A stretch of 64,000 bases of DNA from Paracyclopina nana. Lineage: Eukaryota > Arthropoda > Copepoda > Cyclopoida > Cyclopettidae. This document shows positions 1-12,534 of the stretch, in pieces (position 1 is the stretch's first letter; each line of letters begins with the position of its first letter). A model generated the notes under the pieces. The model had not been told where the DNA came from, made no database searches, and saw only the letters and a list, made by a program, of their open reading frames with translations. Position numbers and translations under genes: made by a program. The stretch is taken from positions 7,874,001-7,938,000 of the forward strand of contig JAGUCH010000001.1 in assembly GCA_019096065.1 (NCBI GenBank), written 5' to 3'.

Positions 1-3000
1 CCAGTAGGCTCCGATTTTCTGATAACTTTTATGTCCAGCGGGGGCTTCTCTGTTTCGACGCTCAGAAATTCTTCCTCTGGCTCCTCGTAGGGTAGGGATA
101 CCACAGCAGCTTGCCTTTGAATGAAGGGGCTGGCTGGCCTAGAGGCCGAATCTATGATGGACTTGGTCACTAACTCTTCAAACGAAGCATGGAGGTTGGT
201 GGAGTCCCTCCGGAGTCTCTTGTGGATGATGCTTTCCATGAGCTCATAGTCGGCTTCCTCTGCATCGTGCAAGCATTCTGTCTCAACCTGGATTGCTGGT
301 ATAGGTTGCGGACTGGGAGAAGAGTTGGCATCGCGCAAATCGAGCGGAGGGCTGGCAGCTATCATCAATTCCAATTCATCAGTGATGGAAGTGTAGTCCC
401 TTCTTTTGCCGTGAATCTGCCGCCTATGCTTGGCAGCAAACAAAATCTTTTGCCTGGTCCTGAGGCTCAAGCTGCCCCCACCATCATCATCTGAATCGCC
501 GTGGCTGCATGCACTCCCAGTGGTCATGGTCATTGCTGCGTTGCTACCTTGAGGCAAGCATTCACTCATGGACCTCAAGTATCCAGGTCCAGAGTCTGTT
601 CTCGTCCTTCCTGGTCTGTCTCTTATGTCTGCCATCAAATCAAACTCATCGTAGTTTTCCTCACACTCCTCGTCTTCGTCCTGGCTTTTGTGCTTTCGCC
701 TATGGCTGACCTCTCTGCCCTGGGAGAGCCCGAGGTCATCTCCGTCAGCTGATTTGGTTGAAGACTCTGTCAAAAGTCGGGTCCTGCGAGAGCTTCTACG
801 GTGAATCAATTTGTTCTTCTTTGGTCTGTATAGGTCAATGGAGCTCCCTCCGGAGCTGGTGTGCCTCAACTTCATGCTACCTCCCTTTTTTGATTTGATT
901 AGCTTTTTCCCTTTGAGGCTGATTCTCACTCTGAAGCCTTGATCTCCAGCGCTGGATTCAGATTGCCTTCGTTTGCGTCCAGTGGGTTGTTTAGGGTCTA
1001 ACAGGTCTTTGGATTTTTCGTTCTCTCTTTCAATTTCGGCAGGGGGTGGATTTTCAATTATCTTGATAGTAAATGCCTTGCCGCCCTCTGCATCACTCTC
1101 ATTGTTGACCGCCGCTTCTTCTTGGGACTCGTGATGCTGAAGGTCAAGGTCATCAGAGACTGGCTCATCATCAGGGTAATCGTGAGCCAACTCTGATTCC
1201 CCTGTTTCGTGCCTGCTCATGTTTGATTTCCTCCTGCTCTCCGCTTGATTCTCAATCATATGCTGCAGTTCAATGAAAGCTTGTTGATCTCGAGCTGAGG
1301 CATTGGACGCTTTCTTGATTCGCTCTGAAGGGCTCGATGGAGCCAAACCGAGCTCTGGATCTAGGAGAGTCCCGACGCTTCCGGACCTTAGGTCCATCTG
1401 TGAACCTGCTTGAGTCGTCATAAACCTATGAATGACTGCGAGATGTGAGGCTGTTTGCTGGGCAACTTCCTCAAGCCTCTGAAGCCTGAATTCCAAACCC
1501 TGAGCAGACTCATTTGTCATGGTTTCCCACCTCTCTAGGTCTTCCATTTTTAGCTTCACCTCTTCCATCATGTCTTGCACATTTTTAACGCGAATGTCAG
1601 TTTTCTTCTGAGATTCTTGCTCTTTTTGCTTGATAGTTCCCTCCACGCACTCCTCTTCAAAATCGTACAATCGTTCCAAATCAAACTTGCTCAAGAATAG
1701 TTTGAGGCCCGACTCGAACCTGGGATTCTTCCCTTTGCATCGCCTGTAAATGTACTTCCAGATTCGATGAACATGCGAGAAGACAGTGAAAGGCGCGGGT
1801 AAAGCAGGCTTTTCCTCATACTCCAATACCACAGAAAATCTTTGGAAGTTCCAGAATTGCAATGATCGAGCGTTCACGCTATTGTAGATGGTGTTGAAGC
1901 TTGCAATCAGCAGATTGATGAGTAAAATATTGGCCACCAACAAGTAAATTGTCATCACGATCGGTGTGACCCATCTGCCAACATTGCAAGGAACCAAGAG
2001 GCTGCCATCTGCTGCTGCACCGCATTCCCCATATTCAGTGCAGTCGGGGTTGCATTCCGGATCAATGTCCGGAGCAAAGACTTCTCCGTACAGCATGAAA
2101 TAGGGCTGGTAGAAAATGTGCCTGGCAAGTCGCCAGTGAGGCTCTTCGTTCGGATAGAGGATTGATTGGCGACACACTCCAAAAGCCATCAAAACAACCA
2201 GCAAAAGGACCACGAAATACATCATGTTTTCAATCATCCGACCGATCATGAGGACAAAGGGACCAAAAAACTTGTTCACGCCGATAAAGCGCAGGCTTCT
2301 CACATACCTGAAAATGGGCATTTTAAAGTTGCTTCATATCGACTGGTCTAATCATAATGAATAATTACCAATAACAAATATCCGTTGCGTAAATAACTCT
2401 AGCATATGGGACAAGATATAAAGCAGAGCATCGTAGTCCAAACGCAAAAAGGTAAATGACGATTGCCAAGGTATCAAAAATGTTCCATTTGGTATCGTTG
2501 TGCCACACTTGCAGCTTCTGCATGAATCGTGTTGGTTCCATTGCAATTAAGCCTCGGATTTTCTCGCATCCAAAATTGAACATGCATGCAGTCACGTACA
2601 GCTCAGGTCCGGATGGAGCATTTGGAGTTTTCACCAAACAAATGTATGTGTAGACAGACAAAAATACTGCATATGCGATCTACGAAAAATAGGGAATAAA
2701 TGAGAATATTGCAATTAATTCCTCGATCATTGTAAACTTACGGTATGACTGATGTACTTCGATATAGGAGCAGCATAAAACTCGTACAGCTTTTTACGCC
2801 ACTTCAATGGTCTCGTTTTCTTCTTGGTCAAAAAGTCGTGCACTCCTGCACGCCCAAAACTGTTTGGAAAATCATTTATCACAACTCCATCGTCGTTTTC
2901 ATCACCTTTCCCAAGGGAGGAGGACGAAGTATACTTTTGCCCCATGCCAGCACCATCTTCCACCTCTGTGTCTGTCCTGTCAGTCCGGAATCCGGATCGT

Positions 3001-6000
3001 CGTCCGGAACGACGACGGCCATCACCTGTAACCATGCCAAAAAGCAATATTACTACAAACTAGCCTAGCCGGGTTCATACAATTGTGAAGCCTTCTACCA
3101 ACATATTTTAAAAATGAATCAGGTTTTGTAGACCATGCCTTCATAAAGCATATTCAATTCACAAAAAAATTACATGTATATAGAGTACCTAGTTCGAGGG
3201 AGCTGAGAGAGTCCATGTCAGCGTTCCCATGATATGATGACCTTCTGGAAGAAGTCGACGAGGAAGATCTGGACGAATTTGTATCTGAATCTTCTTTTCC
3301 TTCAAGCTCCTCCTCAGTTTGAGGCATGAGCTCCAGCTCTTCTTTGGTCTTGAATTCCAGCTGAAGAATGGTAGGAGGGAGCACCAGCCCTAGCAGGATT
3401 TTGAATCCTGGATTCTTCCTCATCCTCAAACCTCCCATCCACAAATCTGCCAAAATGACCTGGGACAAGGGATGGGCTAGAAAGCGCAAGTTGTTGGCAA
3501 TGACTGCCAAGCTCAAGCAAGTTTGCCTGGACCAATTCTCCAAAGAAGCTGTGAGCAAATGCTGAGTGAGGTCGTCGTCCGATTGGTAGCAAAACTCCAA
3601 AAGCTGAAGGGACAGGTCCTCGAAGATTTTGCTGTATCCATCAAGTTCGTCCGAGATTTCGACATCTAAATCGTCATCAGCGGCCTCGAGAGCCATAGCT
3701 TGATACAGCCTAGAAGCCACCAATGCCTTCGCCATTGCCTGCTCACCGTGCTGCCACATCAACCTTGCCATCGACTGCCTCTTGGTCAGGACGGCCCAGA
3801 CAATTAGCTCAGAAAAGGGGTACTCAAACGTGATCTCGTTGTTGACGAGCATCGTTTTGTGAGCGGGACTTGGACCAGGGGGTGAATTAAGATTACTAAA
3901 AATGGATGCAGCGGTGTTGCTTCTGCTCAGTTTTCTCAAAAAAGTTTTGGGCTTGTTGAGCACATGAGTGCCATTGGCCTCGAACGAGACCATCGTGTTG
4001 GATTTTGTCGGAAGTTGAGCGAGAGCAGCCAATTCGGAGTAGTCTTGGCGGAATCTTCTCCGCGTGTACGTTGAACAGTATCCATGTCCCATGAGCTGGT
4101 TGATGACCAATCCAATGTCGATGAGATTGTACTTGTACCCTTTTGACATCCGTGGAACGACATCGCGAACGATGTAATTTAACGTGTTGGCAGGTCCATT
4201 TCGCTGTTAATGGAAAAAATGACCATATCATGCGACATTCCAAGAGAAATAAGGAAGGACATTACGCTGTTATAAAGGGCCTCGAGCCTCGTTACGGTGA
4301 GGAACTTGTTCATGTTGACACCTTGCTCAAGCAGCAAGCGAACAAAGTCCACCCGGTCGTTGTCAAGGGCTTCAAACATTGCATGATCTAGAGCTCCAGG
4401 GGGCCAAACTTGTCCTACGCAGATACACTATAAAGAAATATTCACACAACTGTATGATATCTTAACTACCGTATGTGAAAATCTCCTTCGTGGCAATGTC
4501 GCAGCGGTTCCATGCCAAAGCTAAAGACAGTTGCTCCGTTGGTGACAAGTGTTGTGCTTTAAAAAGTGCTGTCATGATCACTTCATCTAGCTCCATTCGT
4601 TTCTCCCTGTCTCCGGAGCAGCGATAGATGGTAATCTGCGTAGAAAATTTTTGTAAGCGGGTATATACGATTATTATTAGTATAATTAGTTTCAGGGTAA
4701 GGCCCAATTATTTTCATGTTGCCTAACTTGATGGACGTCGCGCGCAAAGAAGGCTGAAACATGCTTATGGTGAATATCAGTACCAGATTTTTTCGTTTGA
4801 CACATTGCTTCAGCTCCAATATGAGTCGTGCAGCTTGGTCAACATTGACCCTGAAAGTTTTCATCATGGTGAAGGTGAGCTCCTCTTGCATCTCCGATAA
4901 AAGATCCAAGTTTCCATCTTCTCCAGCGTACCTAAAAATAACTTTCATAAAAATTCGTGCCTGTGGAATAAAGCCTCTGAACTGAATACTTATGAGCGAA
5001 AGCCAAAAGATCTGCTGCTCGTCCTGTGCCATCACAAACAACCACTGGCACCGGCGGAGTTGCAGTGACATATTCCAATACAGCTCTAATTGTGTTGGTG
5101 CCACCTTCAATTACCAAGCAGACGATCGGTGTCGAAAAACCTGCATATATTGAGCCATCTTACTACGGAAGTTAGCGTATTTTAGGCCGTATGAGAGATA
5201 TCTCCCATCAATATTGGCAACTTAAGTATTGCCATATGCCAAAAAACTCTGTCATAATTGAAATGCTGAAGTCGTTCTCGAATATTGAGATAAAGCTCTC
5301 AAAGGTCATAGCCGAAGAATTGCATTAATAGAGGAACCTCATAAAGATGACATTTGTAAGATTATAGTTATTTATTTCGAGCTGGGGCACGTTAAGTAGG
5401 GTCATTAAATAGCTGAGCGAGGATTTTAAAATGGGAAAACTCGAGTACAGCTTTACTAGCCCGAGCCTGCGAGGGCTGTAATTGTACGAGTGTTTTTCCA
5501 TTTTAAAATCCGAGGTCAGCTATTTAATGACCCGATTTTACGTGCCCCAGCTCAAAATATACAATTTTATATTCTGTAATACAATTTTTGAGTATTTTAA
5601 TGAAGTTACCGGGCTGCCCCGTGCCCTAGAAAATACTGCTCGGTTTTTAGTTACTATGTGAATATCACTGGCTCTCATAAGCTGGCATCCAGTGGTTTGG
5701 GAGCAATAAAACAGACTTTTAAAATCCATTTCTTAAGAAGTGCTCCTATGGCACAATGGTTAGAGTGTTAGGCTCTAGATTCAGTAGTCTAGGGTTCAAA
5801 CCCCTGTCATTCCTTAACATTTTTTTTATTTCCTTATCTGGCTTAAATTAAGGTAAAGTCCTATACATAGCATGCAATTTTCATCATGTTTCCATAGATC
5901 AGTGATTAGAGCATTGGAATGTCTATCCAACTTTCTGAGGTCTGAATCTTGGATGATCCTCTTTTTCTAACTTCTTTGGAATTTGGCTTAGTTCCATGGA

Positions 6001-8596
6001 ATATGAGGGCATTACATTACTTAAAATCCCTCAAATTTGATTCCAGGGCCGTTAAGTATTTAATATCCCCCAAATTACTAAGAAAGAAATGTGACATTAA
6101 AGAGCTGAGTCGGATCGGTAAACTGAATTATAACACGAGGAAATCGTATTACAGTATATAAAAACTATTAAAGCTAGAAACATAACTGTTAGTATTAAAG
6201 GACAGCAGTTATCAGGCTAGGCGCGTCATCATCGCGCGGTATTACAAATTCTTTTAGTGAAATAAAAGGAAATGTTTTATAAGTTTTATAATTTAAGGCA
6301 AAGGCTTTTGATCCCTAAAACACGATTTCGAAAAAAATATTCGTAAAATACTTTTACAAATAGCATCATAATACCGCGCCATAATGACGCATCATTATTC
6401 CCGGTGAACCAGACCTTAAGTTATGGTGGCTCAGCTGCTTCTTTAAAAAAAGATTGAGTTATGAAAATGAGATTTACCCTTGCTTCCGCTTAAGCTCTGA
6501 GTTGATATAAACTTTTCCAATTTCCGTCGCAGCGCCAATTCAGCCCCATATTTCCCCACGGTGCCGTTGTCAACCAAGAGAAAATAGGCATGGTGCTTGT
6601 TCAATGAGGCAAACCTCGACCTACATGATGGGAAAAGGAGCAATTAGCAAAAAGTGGGTAGTTATCTTCCATTAATGCTTGTTAGGATTATGGGCACATA
6701 GTCTTTGGTCCCAGACAAAAGTTGGATGTGCGGCTTTTAGACTTACCCATTGCTATGATATGAGTTTTACAATGAAAGCATGAATAAAATAATTGCGAAT
6801 TCGTGAGCATTCTCATTAGATTTTGATATTTAGCAAAAACTCGGTTACCATTGAAAACGGGTTATGTTTAATGCACTCGCGAACTCTTTTACCTTTCGCT
6901 CCAATTGAAGCACGACTTACAAAGTTGCGTTAAAACCCCATGATGGCTACTATATTTGCTACCAAAATAAAAAATTACACAGTCACAAGCTGAAATATGG
7001 CATAAGGGCTTTTTTTCGCTCAAGGTATTGTCAAAAAACACTTGGTGTCGGAGACAACACAAGAGAGATTGCTTTCACTTGAAAGCTTTTTTGAGAGCCA
7101 AGAAACTTATGTCAGTGGCAAATAAGAAGATGTAGTAATGCCTAATCAAACAGTTTGTAGAGTTGTTGCTGAGAGGGATTTCGTGAAGCAAACAAAAATA
7201 CGAAAATTACTTTGCTATTTTAAGACAAGGTCGTTAAAACATTATACTTTAGAGAGCACATAATTGGTGATAGGTGCTTGAGCAAATGCTCCACTTTCAC
7301 ATTACCTTGGCTGGGGAACTGGGTGAAATGCAACCTCTTCTTTCTTGCCCAAAAGTTCGTTACGGCGATCTACAATGCCCCAAGGAGCGATACCGATCGA
7401 AACAACTCTGCCACCTGTTGAAAGGAAATAAAAATGCATTAGAGGAACCACTTAAATCAAGAGAAAGCCACCTAAAAACCAGCTCACGGAAGTCAAAAGG
7501 CTTTATGCATTGCATTTTAGAAAGCTCGCTTTTTTACAGCATTTGTATTATTGAAGAAAGTATATTTTGAAGATAAAAACGCAAAAATAGCGAGACCAGC
7601 CCAATATGCAATTTTTAGAGAGATTGAGGTGTACTTCCAAGGCCAGATGAACTACGTACCTTTAATCCTAGGGGATTTTTCTGACATGAGAGCATCTCCA
7701 ACATGTTTACTAACGCCTGTATTCGTTCCTCCAGTAAATATCCATGCTCCCGTAGTTTTGGCAGCCTTCAACAGGCCTCTCCTCAAGGATCTCTTGATTC
7801 GAGGCTGCAACTCGAAATTGGCCTTGCCTCCCGTGGTGGTGATGAGAAGCTTGGGCCTGTCTAAGCACCATTCTCGTAGCAACAAGCTCAGAACGAGTTC
7901 AGGTTTAGTGTCGAAAGCTAGACGAATGTATTGAGCCTTGTTTGTTTGGGCTCCACGAAAATCTATGCACCTAAAGGGACATAAATCCATAGTTATCCTC
8001 GGCTCCATAACTTTAAATTTCAGATTTAGTTCTATGTTCGGCGATGCAGCAGTAGCAGTGAGGCTTTTAAAGTCGTATTCACTTCTGCCGAGGCCTATTT
8101 GCAACAGAAAAAAAATCGGGAAAAAATGAGGCACGCGAGCTCAAAAATATCAGGTTTCGCCAGATATGATAAGGATTAAAACGGAAGTATGCGATCAGAA
8201 GCGCAACGAGCTAATAATTGCGTAATTTTCCGACGCATGTCACGACAAATCAGGCGCGCGTCAATGTGAATTATTATTTTACCCGTATGCATCTGTGGGC
8301 AAAGGAATGGTATGCTTAGAGGGATTCCAATGCTCGCCCGGAATAGGCCTCGGGTCCAAAATATTCCCTGGTGATGAATCTGTCCCACTTTTGGCTGAAA
8401 CCGGTATAAAGAATGGCAGTTCGTGGGCTTGCACGGGAAGTCCACAGCAACATCTGTCGAAAGGGTGAGTGGTAGACACAATGGAACATTAAAGAGAAAG
8501 CTGTTACCTTGCTGGATCCTTGTTGCTTGGGATGATCTTGGCACATTCCCTTTTCTGGAAGGAGGCCTCGAGCCACTCAGAATTGGTGAAGGTGAA
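1..8596 (-). CDS. TRPM-family cation channel, 13 coding exons, partial at both ends
   Basis: Non-selective, calcium/magnesium-permeable channel of the TRP melastatin family at the plasma membrane. Exons in transcript order: 8596-8508, 8453-8283, 7970-7660, 7414-7306, 6620-6478, 5140-4990, 4931-4784, 4635-4470, 4414-4266, 4203-3189, 3025-2742, 2679-2369, 2307 to before 1. All have GT-AG borders and matching phases, giving about 1,780 codons without a stop. Visible in order: the N-terminal CCCG motif, the SLOG-like homology region ([51 protein letters not shown]), the ankyrin-like block with [13 protein letters not shown]1 ([13 protein letters not shown]), S4 ([11 protein letters not shown]), pore ([14 protein letters not shown]), S6, TRP box ([16 protein letters not shown]), a coiled coil and a long Ser/acidic tail. 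The pore resembles the TRPM1/3/6/7 clade. No kinase domain is seen, but the 3' end is missing. The first coding exon must lie upstream of 8596 (this exon starts in phase 0). Confidence 0.95.
5366..6165. repeat. tRNA-derived dispersed repeat (family F) in a TRPM intron
   Basis: This fills much of the TRPM intron 5141-6477. Its left part is a near-perfect palindrome (about 5380-5553) with arms beginning GAGCTGGGGCACG. It is followed by two tRNA-like segments (about 5748-5817 and 5885-5955). The first has a good pol III A box (TGGCACAATGG, 5749-5759) and B box (GGTTCAAACCC, 5793-5803). The right end (GGTAAACTGAATTATA) recurs near 59868 and, inverted, near 53880. It is read as a SINE-like or composite element; boundaries are approximate. 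Confidence 0.65.
6218..6415. repeat. Short inverted-repeat element (MITE-like) in a TRPM intron
   Basis: The arm GCGTCATCATCGCGCGGTAT (6226-6245) is nearly the reverse complement of ATACCGCGCCATAATGACGC (6371-6390). The right flank, CCGGTGAACCAGACCTTA, resembles a sequence near 54830. It is interpreted as a degraded terminal-inverted-repeat element. The outer ends are not defined. Confidence 0.4.
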
Positions 8597-10082
8597 CTGA
8601 AACACAAATAAATCACCTCTCTATCTTTGGGGCCAAAAGTCAATTTGGAAAGACAAATATACGACAGAAAATATGACAAAAGACCTTTATCTTCCATTTT
8701 CTGTGGAGCCAAATAAAACATTTTTGCGACACAGTAGTTGCGCAATTGGAAGTCTCGGGATAGACTCTCATTTCAAGAGCTACTGCTTCCCATAACGACT
8801 TATGTAATATTTGCGACTAGATTGAGATGAGGTCCCCACCAAAAAAATTAAGTTGCTAGTTTGCTGCTGGCGTATTAATTTCTATTTAAAGCTACCAACG
8901 ATTATTTAACATGCTATTCATTAAGCAACTGAAAATTGAATTTACAACGATAAGGGAGAAGTTTTAAATATAAAAACGTTATAATGTACACCAAGGGTTG
9001 AAAGACCACAAAGTTAAAAATAGGCAAATTCAGGCGAAAGGTCCAAAAATTCAAAGAGACTGACGGGGATTTTTTTCAAACCTGTAGGGAAGGATCAAAC
9101 AAAACAAGGCTTTTAGCCTGAATCACTACTCTGGAATTTTTATCACCTGTTCAGCTTCATGACCCGGTCCTAAGGGCTTGACGTTAGGTGTTTTGGGTGG
9201 ATGCCTGAATAACTTTATTTTCATTGCTACTTGTTGTTGTTGCCGTCAAGAATGCATTTTGGAAAGCCTAGCTGCTACACTCAACTGCTCACTAGCTCGG
9301 GATAGCAAGGCTAAAAAACGATGCAAAAGAAGAGCAGCAACTTTCGGGGGCGGCAGCGCCATGAAACCGACGTGAAAGTCTTTCTCCTTTTCCATGTACT
9401 AGATCTAGATCGTGGGCTTTTTTCTCACGCTTTCATCATAGGTATGAATACTCTCAATGAACCACAATATTTCAGCCTCAGACTGCGAAGAAAATGAAAC
9501 TAGACAGCTCAATGAACTTTATGTACTTTGATGGGGTTTTCACAAACGACGCTTTAAAGGCAGCATAACCCACGTTATTATGCAATACGCAATGTTACAA
9601 CTACAGCTACAACAGGGCATACAATCATTCCACGAGGAGAAAGCAAAGCTAAAAGTATTGGTCAAGCATGCATAATAGATACTAGGCCAGTCAGATGTCA
9701 ACAATTAAATGTCAAGCGTATATGTCATAGTAATTGTCCAATAATAGGACTGCGATGCATTGCGTGTTTTTGCACTACGGGCTCAAAGCCAAAAAGCTAG
9801 AACCATTTTGGGCAAATATCAATTCAGCTCAAGAGGTCAAAAAACCAATATTGACAACTTTCATCGAGCCATCTCAATGCATAAGAACCATCCCCAAACT
9901 TAGTGAATCAAGGTCCGGTTCGCGTGCCACACATAGTATCAAGATGTCATAAGTAGCACAAGCTTAAATCTTGAAATACTAACCTTGACCCCCTAAAAGC
10001 ACCGCACGCTAACTGTCCCATTCTTGAGGGCTCGTAATTCGTTCCAGAGTTTTACCTGCTACCTAGTTTCAGAATACTAGCC
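8597..10082. other. Spacer between TRPM 5' exons and the DUF885 gene
   Basis: No recognisable coding exon was found. The missing TRPM first exon(s) and the divergent promoters of TRPM (minus) and the DUF885 gene (plus) should lie here. A minus-strand ORF of about 50 codons starting near 9395 begins MEKEKDFHVGF, but it lacks a convincing donor in the required phase, so it is not called. Confidence 0.5.
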
Positions 10083-12534
10083 ATGGTGGTTGCAAGTGCT
10101 CTTCTATTCACATTTTTAGCCTTCTCGAGTTGTCCATCATTAACAAGTGCCACTTTGCTACAGACCAATGACAAAAAGCTGTTCAAGGACTACTTTGAAT
10201 GGAAGCTGGACCGATGGGCGTTAGACTTCAATTTCGAAGGCTTCAGTCGCAATCCTGACGTAGTTGATGACCTCAGTGAGGAATCTTTCAGCCAACAAGC
10301 AGAGAGCTGTCGGCAGTTTTCGGATCGGGCTGAAAACATCTTGATTCAGGATAATCAAGAGCTGGATGTAAGAACGAGGCGGTATGTCAAAATCGTTATG
10401 AGGAGGCCCAAGAATGCTACGAGGGAGCTGAGTTCAAGGTGAGAAAGTGTCATCCTTCAAGCATACTAAAGTGATGAATTATGCCCATGTCTCTCCTCCA
10501 CCCACCACTGTAGCAAACTCTACTCGTAGAAAGCAAAGTTTGAGATTCAGATAAAGCAATTTTCTTTCCAGCCAGAATATTTGGTCAATATTAACTTTCT
10601 GGGAGGAGTCCAGACGCAAATCCCATTACTGTTCAAGCAGAAAAATGCGCTCATGTTCGATACGCTTGAAGACTATAGAAATGCAATTGAACTGCTGAGG
10701 AAAATACCCAGACTTTTGGACCAAGTGAAAACCTTACTGCTCAAGGGTATAGAGGCCGGCATCACTCTAAATCAAGCATCATTGGTGAGGACCACCGCAC
10801 AATGGGATAATCTGCTCAACATACGGGCCATAGAGGATTCCGACTTTTATGCGCCTTTCCGGAACCTCTCCAGGGAAGGACTCGCAATTCAGCAGGAAGC
10901 CGAGAGAGTGATCAAGGAAGACGTCTTGCCAGCCTATCATACCCTGAAGAACTTCATTTTCCGCACCTACACCAGCCACTTGCGGCCATTACCTGGAATA
11001 TATTCACTTCCGAATGGGAAAAAAATTCTACGAGGCCCTGCTGGAATTTCACACCACAGTGCGCGGATTGAGCGCAGAAGAGATACACAACATTGGCCTC
11101 GTCGAAGTGGACAGGACAAAACAAGAGCTAATGGCCATCGTCACAGGCGAATTGGGATTTGCCAACTCGACTTTCAAGGAATTTTCTGCCGTCCTCAAAT
11201 CAAGTCGCAGCCAGGAATTTCAATCCAGTTCCGAAATTGTAGATTACTTTCAAGATGCAGTGGCATCAGTGGAGCCGCAATTAATTAGCCTGTTTAAGGA
11301 ACCAGTCCTCTCTGCCGACGTGTACGATTTAAGCGTACAAAAGTGCCTCCAGGAGGCGGAGGAATGGCCTACTACTTGTTCCCCTCCGTTGATGGTCGCA
11401 GATTAGGCACTCTTTATGTCAACGCTAATCAACTGAATAATCTCCGCAAGTATGAGGTGGCCAGCCTAACTTTGCACGAGGGAAATCCAGGCCACCACTT
11501 GCAGGCAAATTACATACTCAGGTCGCGTCTCCCCAACTTTTGAAGTACAGAGTGAACGCCAAGTTTGGCGAGCCAGCTTATCCTCCCAGCTACAACGGAT
11601 TTGTCGAAGGCTGGGGCCTTTACGCCGAATTTCTGGGCCTGGAGACGGGCCTGTACGATGACCCAGTCAAAAAGATTGGCTATTACTCCATGAGTCTGCT
11701 CAGAGCCAGCAGGCTTGTGGTCGACACGGGAATTCATGCCTTGGGATGGACCAAGCAGGAGGCAATTGATTATTTGATTGAAAACACAGCGATGTGCTAG
11801 GCTGCTGTTGAGTAGGAAATCGACAGGTGAGAGGCCCATAAAAACGTAAAATGGGCATGCGATGATTTATTTTCTGCTAAAAGCAACTGTTGTAGACTGC
11901 TGCAGTTATTTGATAGCATAATTCAAGGTTGCTAACTGCTGTAGTCTGATATGTAGAGTATAGACACCAAATCACCCGAGTACAAATATTGCCAGGAATG
12001 CAGCTAGAATAATACGGGTTTGGCTAGCTGCATCTTGGCAAGGCTTATCTGTCATCGATTCATGTTGAAAGCTGTAAAGTAGCAGCAACAATCCTTAGAA
12101 AAAAGAGGAAGCCATAGAAAACGACCATGTTCGATCACTGACCAAAGTTATTCAGCATGAACTAATGCTATATCACTTATGCAGATTCTCATGCTGTATT
12201 TTATGATGCATGCAGGTATATCACCATGCCTGGCCAGGCAACGTCCTACAAAATTGGGGAGCTCAAAATTCGACAGTTGCGAGAGAAAAAGGAAGCGGAG
12301 CCAGACTTCGATATCCGAGAATTTCACGAGCACATTTTAAACTGCCTCGGACCACTAGATTGGCTTGAGGAATGTGTCAATGAGGAAGAAAGCTTGGTTA
12401 CCCCTACCCTGAAGAACCGGAAAAGATTCGAAGAGGCAAGGCCACGCTTCATAAGCGCTTCGAATGCTCTGTCCGCTAGTGTAACTGTATCGATTTCGAT
12501 TACTCTACTGGTCTGGATTAACTTCAATATGTAA
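10083..12534 (+). pseudogene. DUF885-family secreted/GPI-type protein, decayed copy
   Basis: Exons are 10083-10438, 10572-11826 and 12216-12534, with intact GT-AG borders and a good start context (CCATGG). The product is a DUF885 protein, a metallopeptidase-like family common in bacteria and present in some invertebrates. It shows a signal peptide (residues 1 to about 23), the family motif [39 protein letters not shown], and a hydrophobic C-terminus (SVTVSISITLLVW) suggesting a GPI anchor. The frame is broken: an apparent lost base near 10391-10394, an extra A in the A7 run at about 11019-11025, a lost base near 11343, a lost T near 11535-11539, and TAG stops at 11798-11800 and 11813-11815. 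Neighbouring genes are intact over many exons, which favours a real pseudogene over poor assembly, but homopolymer errors could explain some lesions. Confidence 0.8.

Noticed and set aside
9178-9395. Minus-strand ORF starting MEKEKDFHVGF as the first TRPM exon
   Set aside because: The ORF is about 50 codons, has no convincing donor in phase 0 to match the acceptor at 8596, and no similarity to TRPM N-termini.
11014-11406. Separate small genes for each ORF of the DUF885 region
   Set aside because: The ORFs are consecutive parts of one family domain in different frames, best explained as one broken gene.
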